From assembly GCA_016234555.1 (NCBI GenBank), contig JACRBJ010000087.1:113152-177151 (forward strand): a stretch of DNA of 64,000 nt, in the 5' to 3' direction. This DNA is from Chloroflexota bacterium. GTDB lineage: Bacteria > Chloroflexota > Anaerolineae > Anaerolineales > Villigracilaceae. The notes beneath the pieces are model-generated. The model was not told where the DNA came from. It ran no database searches and saw nothing but the letters and a program-made list of their open reading frames with translations. The stretch's first letter is position 1. Each line of letters begins with the position of its first letter. The position numbers were made by a program, and so were the translations under genes. This document shows, in pieces, positions 58,288-64,000 of the stretch.

Positions 58288-59394
58288 ATGACTGTGCGTC
58301 TTGGGAACGTCACCTTTACAGATTGGGTATCCCTTCAATATCCAAACGGCTGGACTGACACATTTATCTTCCGCATTTCTCCAGGGGCTTGTGTGCCGCC
58401 ATTCAGTTATGAAGATCCTTTGAAGCGCATGGCAGCGCACGCCAATCTCAAGCGACCAGGCGCATCCCTTTGGGTGGAGGTGGATGGACCCGGTGACTGG
58501 TTTGCGGCGGAAATCAGACATTGCCTAAAAGGAATGAAAATTCCGTTTGCGGTGACAAAGACGGGAACTACTCCTTCCCATCTGGATTTTTCCCGTCCCT
58601 TACGGTTGTTCCATTCACAGTCTCAACCCCCGCCTGTTGTGGATGATGGGCAGAAAAAAGTTTCGCTGGAGGAACTACACTGTCTACAAGCCTTGGGACG
58701 GATGGTGAAGGGAGATGAGGAGGAAATTGCCTCGCTGACAGGACTACCTTTGGAAACTGCAAAGGCTCTAATGGTATGCCTTGCAGAGAAGGGGTTAGCG
58801 GTTCTCAAGACCAGTCCAAAGATAGGACGAAAATTTTCCGGACCACAGCAAATGGATCTGTTTCCACTTTGGCATCTTACATCCAAAGGGTTATCACAGG
58901 CGTTACGGAGTTGGGGGATTCCCAAAGGAATTGATTTCACTTCCCGCCTGGAACAACACCTCTGGCAGATCGGGACACCGCACCGGCACACCTCCCGTCT
59001 CTGGAATGACTGGTTGAAATCCGCCTGGCCGCAGGCGGAGATTTGGGCGGGTTGGAGTGAGGTGCAAATTCCGGGGTTGTCAGTGATCCCAGATGGACTG
59101 GCTTGGGGGAGGATTCAAGGGTATGAAACGCTATTCTGGCTGGAAGTGGGAGATGAACACAAGGGGAGGGATGTGATCACAGAGGTCACGGCCAAAAGGC
59201 TGGATCAGGCATGGAGACTGTGCAGACGTACGGGAGTCCGTCTGGTTTATGCGCAACTGGGAGCGGATTGGGTGCAGGAAGCCGTGCGCTGGGCTTGTGT
59301 GGAACTGCCAGACGAGGTGGCGATTTTGATGGGGAACAAAAAGAGGTTCGGAGAGTTGTCTTTGATCGAGTGGGGAAAGGTGGAAACGCTTTGA
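58288..59394 (+). CDS. replication-relaxation-like protein
   Basis: A 368-residue soluble protein. The central part has winged-helix-like segments ('LEELHCLQALGRMVKGDEEE', 'LTGLPLETAKALMVCLAEKG'). The C-terminal part has 'SVIPDGLAWGRIQGYETLFW', 'LEVGDEHKGRDVI' and 'TAKRLDQAWRLC', resembling the Pro-Asp-Gly/Leu-Glu-Val-Asp core of replication-relaxation (Replic_Relax) proteins of plasmids and integrative elements. The first ~115 residues are unassigned. ATG 58288 is five bases after the M23 stop; another ATG at 58252 would overlap it. Last gene of the operon. Confidence 0.5.
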   Translation: MTVRLGNVTFTDWVSLQYPNGWTDTFIFRISPGACVPPFSYEDPLKRMAAHANLKRPGASLWVEVDGPGDWFAAEIRHCLKGMKIPFAVTKTGTTPSHLDFSRPLRLFHSQSQPPPVVDDGQKKVSLEELHCLQALGRMVKGDEEEIASLTGLPLETAKALMVCLAEKGLAVLKTSPKIGRKFSGPQQMDLFPLWHLTSKGLSQALRSWGIPKGIDFTSRLEQHLWQIGTPHRHTSRLWNDWLKSAWPQAEIWAGWSEVQIPGLSVIPDGLAWGRIQGYETLFWLEVGDEHKGRDVITEVTAKRLDQAWRLCRRTGVRLVYAQLGADWVQEAVRWACVELPDEVAILMGNKKRFGELSLIEWGKVETL

Positions 59395-59570
59395 CAACGA
59401 CCGACATTCCACAGGGTGATGATATAAATCATTATGCAATTGCATTCCCAAACAAACAAGCATAAGGATGCAATAGTTCGATATGCAGGCGGGGTAAAAT
59501 AGACAGCGATCTTCAAACCAAACGGGAAACCACCCCAACCGGCAATTGAATTACATCCCAGGAGCATCCC

Positions 59571-61025
59571 ATGACCGAACAAAAATCCGGCGCGCAGATC
59601 AGCAAAAAAGCCTTCATTCAGGCGATTGTCATTATCTTTGTGTTGATGATGGTCGCAGGCGTGCTTACAAAGCTTATTCCCGCAGGCGTATACACTCGCA
59701 TCGAAATTGACGGGCGCGAATCCATTACCCCGGCATCCTTTCAGTTCACCGCCCAGCCTGATTATCCTGTCTGGCGTTGGTTCGTAGCCCCCATTGAAGT
59801 GCTGTTCACGCCTGATGGGTTGACCAAAGTCATTCCGATCATCGTTTTCATCCTGCTGGTTGGGACTGCTTTTGGCATCATGGATCGCGGCGGGATTCCC
59901 AACGCGGTCGTCTCGCGCATTGTCAAGAAATTGGGCGGAAAAAAATATACGCTGTTGCTCATCATCACCTTCTTCTTCATGGCGCTGGGCGGGTTCTTTG
60001 GCATTTTTGAAGAGGTCATCCCGCTTGTGCCGTTGATCATCGCGCTTGCCTACTATCTCGGCTGGGATTCACTCACCGGTCTGGGCATGTCGGTGCTGGC
60101 GACCAACGTCGGATTTTCCACCGCCGTCTTCAACCCGTTCACGATTGGCATCGCGCATCAACTTTCCGGATTGCCCCTGTATTCCGGTGCCGCGCCGCGC
60201 GTGGTTTTCTTCTTCATCGTTTATGCCATCCTTGCCATCTTCCTTTCACAATACGCGCGCAAGATAGATCGCAAACCGGAAGCCTCACCGGTGTTTGAAG
60301 AAGATAAAAAAGAAAAAGCCAAATACAAAAACTTTGAAATCGACGACAGCCTCGAAACCAACCCGCGCATGAGACGCGGCGCGATCTTCCTCGGCGTTTT
60401 CTTCGGGTTGATCCTGCTGGTATTGGTTGCGCTTCCGCTTGTTCCCTTCCTGCGCGACATTGCCCTGCCGCTGACCGGCTTGCTCTTCGTCATCGGCGGG
60501 ATCGGCGCAGGGCTGATGTCTGGCGAGGGGAAGAAAGCCTGGGGCGCGGCATGGGATGGCTTCCTCGGAATCGCACCTGCGATTCCCCTGTTGATGATGG
60601 CAGCCAGCGTCAAACATATCATCGCCTCGGGTGGCATCCTAGACACGATTTTGCACTGGGCATCCACCGCGTTCAGCGGGACAAGCCCATTCGCGTCCGC
60701 GATGATGATCTACGGGCTAACTCTGGTCCTGGAATTATTCATCACCTCCGGCTCGGCAAAAGCATTCCTGCTCATCCCGATCATCATGCCGCTGGCGGAT
60801 TTGGTGGGAGTCAACCGGCAGATCGCCGTGAGCGCCTACACCTTCGGCGACGGTTTTTCCAACATGGCATACCCGACCAATGCCGCACTACTCATCACGC
60901 TTAGCCTCACGGTGATTCCCTATCCTAAATGGCTGCGCTGGGTGCTTGGCTTGTGGGTCTGGATCATTCTCGCCACCATCATCTTCCTCGCGCTGGCTGT
61001 GGCGTTGAACTACGGACCTTTCTGA
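59571..61025 (+). CDS. YfcC/DcuC-type carrier (short-chain fatty acid / C4-dicarboxylate superfamily)
   Basis: A 484-residue membrane carrier with about 12 hydrophobic segments. Landmarks are 'VLTKLIPAGVYTR' at the N-terminus, 'GGFFGIFEEVIPLVPLIIAL', 'NVGFSTAVFNPFTIGIAHQL' and 'LFITSGSAKAFLLIPIIMPL' with 'GFSNMAYPTNAALLI' near the C-terminus. The paired substrate-site hairpins are typical of the YfcC/AbgT-like branch. AGGAG precedes the start. Such carriers move small carboxylates or amino acids, and the exact substrate cannot be set. It is one base upstream of a metallopeptidase-like gene, so import of peptide or amino-acid material is plausible. Confidence 0.8.
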   Translation: MTEQKSGAQISKKAFIQAIVIIFVLMMVAGVLTKLIPAGVYTRIEIDGRESITPASFQFTAQPDYPVWRWFVAPIEVLFTPDGLTKVIPIIVFILLVGTAFGIMDRGGIPNAVVSRIVKKLGGKKYTLLLIITFFFMALGGFFGIFEEVIPLVPLIIALAYYLGWDSLTGLGMSVLATNVGFSTAVFNPFTIGIAHQLSGLPLYSGAAPRVVFFFIVYAILAIFLSQYARKIDRKPEASPVFEEDKKEKAKYKNFEIDDSLETNPRMRRGAIFLGVFFGLILLVLVALPLVPFLRDIALPLTGLLFVIGGIGAGLMSGEGKKAWGAAWDGFLGIAPAIPLLMMAASVKHIIASGGILDTILHWASTAFSGTSPFASAMMIYGLTLVLELFITSGSAKAFLLIPIIMPLADLVGVNRQIAVSAYTFGDGFSNMAYPTNAALLITLSLTVIPYPKWLRWVLGLWVWIILATIIFLALAVALNYGPF

Positions 61026-61026
61026 T

Positions 61027-62132
61027 ATGACAACCATTCCCGCCTCGTATGAATCATCACGCGAAAGATTCCGCGCGCGGCTTGAAACGATATGCGCGCG
61101 CTGGTCAAATACACAGTTGACGAGTCATCCAGTCGAAGATGATTTGACGATGGATTGGATCTCCGCCGAACCGCAAAAGACAAGGAAAAAACTATTTGTG
61201 CTTTCCACCGCCCAGCATGGCATCGAGGGGTATGCCGGCTCCGCCATGCTGGAGTTGTTCATCGAGGAGTTTCTGCCGCGTCTCGATCCGCAAACAACCG
61301 GCGTGCTGTTCATCCATGCCATCAATCCGTGGGGGATGAAACACCGCAAACGCAATAACAAGAACAATGTGGATTTGAACCGCAACTTTATCGACGACGA
61401 TTTCGCGTCGCTGAGGAACCTCAATGCGGATTATCAAGCCCTGAATTGGTTTTTCAGTCCACCTAAAACAGTCACAAACCTCATGCGGGAAAGAATTAAA
61501 TTTATCGGGCAAACCTTGCGCGTGCTTATGACACATGGCATCAGGCCACCCGCGAGGCGGCGTTGATGGGGCAGTATCGCTTCCCACAGGGGATTTATTT
61601 TGGCGGCACGGAACTGCAGCCCGAGTCCAAAGCCCTAATGGATCTATACCGCGCCGCATATCAAGGCTATCGCTCCATCGTTCATTTGGATATGCACACC
61701 GGATACGGTCCGCGCACGCAGATGACCCTGGTCACATCGCCTCAGGAGAAGATGACCGCCGATGAAACTTCACACAAGTATCACGTGTCGCTGGTTGCCG
61801 CCGCCAATCCCGACGAGTTCTATACCATGCACGGCGACATGATAGATTGGGAGTATCTCCTTGTGGGCAATTCAGCGCATTACTTCGGCGCAACGTGCGA
61901 GTTTGGGACGTTCGGCGAAGGCATTCTAGCCGGTGCGCGCAGTTTGCAGATCACCATTTTGAAAAATCGCGCGAACCAGTTTGGCGCAAGTCCGCGGGCA
62001 GGCGCATGGATCGAACGCGAGTATGGAGAGTTGTACCTGCCCTCCGAACCCGCCTGGTTCGCAAAAGCGCAAGCCGATGCGCGCAGGACCTTCGAGGGTG
62101 TTTTGGGCGCGGAAGAATTTTTCCTCGCGTAA
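61027..62132 (+). pseudogene. DUF2817 (M14-like) zinc carboxypeptidase, frameshifted
   Basis: Two consecutive frames encode one protein. The first part has 'AQHGIEGYAGSAMLELFIEE' (His and Glu zinc ligands), 'HAINPWGMKHRKRNNKNNVD' and 'LNRNF', the DUF2817/M14 core. It ends in a nonsense tail and stops at 61566. The second frame reads 'NLARAYDTWHQATREAALMG', then 'SIVHLDMHTGYGPRTQMTLV' with the third zinc-ligand region, and ends normally at 62132. The switch lies near 61497-61510, close to an A/T-rich run. Either the gene is recently inactivated or the assembly has a one-base error, since both halves look otherwise intact. It starts two bases after the carrier gene. Confidence 0.75.
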
Positions 62133-63031
62133 TCCTTTTCCCCCGCCATCCAGTCTTGCCACCGCTTTGTTCAATCCTTCCTCATTGGGAGAACCCACAT
62201 CGCAGCGCCGTCTCGATAGAGTAATTCGATGGTGGGCGGGGAAGGAATTCAGAAATTCTATTGGTGTATGCACAGCAAAGTTCCAATTGGGTTGATGAGG
62301 CTAAAAATGTGCTTGTGTAGATTTCCCAGAAGAAGTAGCTATCTAAATGGGAAACATAAGAAAGTTTTGAGAGTTGCCTATGAGGGAATGGAAAAGAAAG
62401 CTGAATTGTGAAATAAAGACTGCCTAGTGACAGAAAGTTAGTTTTTTAAGTACCCACTACCGGCATCCAAAAATCGATGTAACCAAAATTCATCTCATCC
62501 TTCGTAACACATCGGTCTTCGGGGCAACCTAAAACGCATTTCTATTTCTTTGATCTCATGTCGCAAACATGCTAAGTCGCGAACCTTCATTATTCACAAC
62601 CGAGGGTCCCGCCAAAACCCAATCGTGGAGCCTAATTCCCATTCTGTTTGACTTAACTCAAACGCCAGATAAAGTTTAGGTGAAAGCGTCCTGTCATTCC
62701 TTTGCCAACCCGTGCTTGGCAGCATATAGTTCTCCTTTCATCACATATAAGCGCATCACATCTCATCATAAGTTCTTCGGAAAATACAACACCTTGCTTA
62801 TTCCAGACATATTATCTATACTTGTCGCGTAAGCCCTACGGGACACCATCCCGCGAGGCTTTGCATGACGATGCGACTCGGGCGCGTAACGCGGTTTGGG
62901 GTGACGATAGTCTAGTCTATGCAAGTTGCGTGGATGGTGTTTGTTTATGGACAGAAATTCAATTACCTTGTTGCAATACCTGCAACATGCCTCCCGTAAA
63001 GTGGACGAAATCCACAATACGGAGGCAGAAA
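62133..63031. other. 899-base interval without a supported gene
   Basis: No reading frame here combines a ribosome site, coding-like composition and family resemblance. The base composition shifts to A/T-rich in 62230-62460 and 62640-62800. I saw no tRNA-like fold or long inverted repeat. It may be eroded DNA or an insertion scar. Confidence 0.4.
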
Positions 63032-63250
63032 ATGGCACGAAAGACCGAAGAAAAGAAATTGGAAGGGATTTACGAAAAGGTGGGAGAAAACCCTGGCAAA
63101 AAGGCGGGATTTATCGCAAGGCTTTTAGGACTGAATCGCTCGGAAGTAACCCGCTCACTTCCAGCGTTGGATGTAAAAGGTCTGCTTGTTTACGAGGATG
63201 ATGAGGGGAGGTTGTATCCCTTCAATCAAGGAAAATCACAAAATTCATGA
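63032..63250 (+). CDS. small winged-helix DNA-binding protein
   Basis: A 72-residue protein beginning 'MARKTEEKKLEGIYEKVGEN', then 'KAGFIARLLGLNRSEVTRSL', 'PALDVKGLLVYEDDEGRLYP'. This is a compact winged helix-turn-helix with the recognition helix in 'NRSEVTRSLPAL' and a wing at 'YEDDEGRLYP'. GGAGG precedes the ATG at 63032; the frame extends upstream, but without coding character. It lies 147 bases ahead of a WYL regulator on the same strand and could be a co-regulator or a toxin-antitoxin-like repressor. Confidence 0.7.
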   Translation: MARKTEEKKLEGIYEKVGENPGKKAGFIARLLGLNRSEVTRSLPALDVKGLLVYEDDEGRLYPFNQGKSQNS

Positions 63251-63316
63251 CAAAATGTTGCGGAATTCGGGTGTGCTGTGTGCTACGCTGTTGCAAGTTA
63301 GCGAGCATATGCGCCT

Positions 63317-63363
63317 CCCGCAGGTTTAACTGCAAGCAGGTATAAGTTAGGGGAACCTGCGGG
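63317..63363 (+). promoter_or_regulatory. 10-bp inverted repeat upstream of the WYL gene
   Basis: CCCGCAGGTT (63317-63326) and AACCTGCGGG (63354-63363) are perfect inverted arms around 27 bases that include CTGCAAGCAGG. The element ends 33 bases before the WYL start. It could be an operator for a dimeric regulator (autoregulation) or form a leader hairpin; ATATTTTT follows the second arm. Confidence 0.5.
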
Positions 63364-63396
63364 ATATTTTTCATACGTCAGATACATGGAGCGACC

Positions 63397-64000
63397 ATGA
63401 GTGGAAGAACAAAAGCAGAACGACTGGAAGAAATGAAGCGGCTGTACATCCAGCGTGCCTTTTCAGATATAGAATTAGCGGAACGGCTGGGCGTGGATCG
63501 CACCTTGATCTACCGCGACCGCATTGAGTTGACAGGGCAATATCCGATTGAAAAGGATGACCAGGGGCGTTATCGCATCCCGCGCACGAGACTCATCTCT
63601 GAGATCAAGGTCAATTTACATGAAGCGCTGACCCTCTATCTGGCGGCGCGCAAAACATCGCGCCAAACCCGCTTTCATCATCCACACGCGGCAAATGCGG
63701 TGGAGAAACTGGCAGCGACCTTGCACCAGCCGATGACCGAGAAATTGCTCAAGGCGGCAGATGCGGTATTGAAGCAGGAAAAAGACCCTGAGCGGATCAA
63801 GATCATTGAAATTCTCGCGCAAGCCTGGGTGGAACAGAAGAAGGTGCGCGTCCGTTACCAACCTTTTGGCATGGATGAATTTCGCAACCATGTCATTCAC
63901 CCGTACCTGATCGAGCCTTCGATTTGGAGCGACAGCGTTTATGTGATCGCCTACAGCGAAGTGACCGAAAGAATCACGCCTTTCAAAATTGACCGAATCG
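63397..64000 (+). CDS. WYL-domain transcriptional regulator (5' part)
   Basis: The first 201 residues of a regulator that runs off the window. An N-terminal HTH ('FSDIELAERLGVDRTLIYRD') is followed by 'LHEALTLYLAARKTSRQTRF', the helical segment before WYL domains. The WYL core starts at 'KKVRVRYQPFGMDEFRNHVI' and continues 'HPYLIEPSIWSDSVYVIAY'. WYL proteins bind nucleic-acid or nucleotide ligands and commonly control defence and stress loci, including some CRISPR-Cas operons. What lies downstream cannot be seen. An inverted repeat is placed for autoregulation. Confidence 0.85.
   Translation, partial: MSGRTKAERLEEMKRLYIQRAFSDIELAERLGVDRTLIYRDRIELTGQYPIEKDDQGRYRIPRTRLISEIKVNLHEALTLYLAARKTSRQTRFHHPHAANAVEKLAATLHQPMTEKLLKAADAVLKQEKDPERIKIIEILAQAWVEQKKVRVRYQPFGMDEFRNHVIHPYLIEPSIWSDSVYVIAYSEVTERITPFKIDRI

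Noticed and set aside
62702..63031. Extension of the winged-helix gene to a 182-residue protein
   Set aside because: The upstream 110 codons have no protein-like pattern, while a GGAGG site stands directly before ATG 63032.
1..64000. CRISPR arrays, tRNA and rRNA genes
   Set aside because: No regularly spaced direct repeats, no cloverleaf-like runs ending in CCA and no rRNA-like conserved blocks were seen.

Overview
The window looks like chromosomal or large-element DNA of a filamentous, Anaerolineae-like member of the Chloroflexota. This is inferred from the mix of content, not from any marker gene: Pro/Thr-rich lipoprotein linkers, giant STAND NTPases with WD40 propellers, BNR-propeller exoproteins, many small gene remnants, a family-B DNA polymerase cassette and a stripped-down Flp/Tad apparatus. 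Shine-Dalgarno sites are canonical (AAGGAG type). I saw no rRNA, tRNA or CRISPR array.

Region 1 (1-5.2 kb, + strand) starts with a decayed ATGA-coupled gene string (lipoprotein/esterase remnant, frameshifted membrane protein, SnoaL-like protein, aldehyde-dehydrogenase-like enzyme), then an alpha/beta hydrolase and the eroded 3' end of an LCP (LytR-CpsA-Psr) gene. Region 2 (5.2-21 kb, - strand) encodes envelope and secreted proteins: a five-haem lipoprotein, two large BNR-repeat exoproteins sharing an unusual C-terminal signal, esterases, an SRPBCC protein with a truncated duplicate, an M1-type metallopeptidase, and a HTH-STAND-WD40 regulator. A divergently transcribed lipoprotein follows.

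Region 3 (22.5-26.2 kb, + strand) is a pilus block: Flp pilin, three TadE/TadG-like pseudopilins and two exported proteins. Region 4 (26.5-50.7 kb, almost all - strand) separates it from a second + strand block. Region 4 holds a three-gene PolB2-like cassette (degenerate RecA/RadA-like protein, small helical protein, family-B polymerase lacking recognisable exonuclease residues), a transporter pair with a LuxR-type regulator, a 1227-residue mosaic exoprotein (PD40, FGE-like and WD40 domains), gene remnants (hsdM, dnaE2, STAND gene), a three-gene operon of a radical SAM enzyme and two 2H-phosphoesterase-like proteins, a STAND-WD40 sensor whose stop codon overlaps the start of a DnaE2-like polymerase, and a second M1 peptidase with a membrane partner.

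Region 5 (51.1-59.4 kb, + strand) is a tightly packed secretion/conjugation-like operon: two A24-type prepilin peptidase-like proteins, a TrbL/VirB6-like protein, a DnaB/RecA-type ATPase, VirB2/PrgI-like small membrane proteins, TadB, an M23 peptidase and a replication-relaxation-like protein. Regions 3 and 5 plausibly belong to one apparatus: the pilin is in one block and its peptidases are in the other. Region 6 (59.5-64 kb) has a YfcC-type carrier, a frameshifted DUF2817 peptidase gene, a small winged-helix protein and the 5' part of a WYL-domain regulator that runs off the window.

The strongest candidates for a poorly described system are the radical SAM/2H operon, the PolB2-type cassette, and the STAND-WD40/DnaE2 pair.
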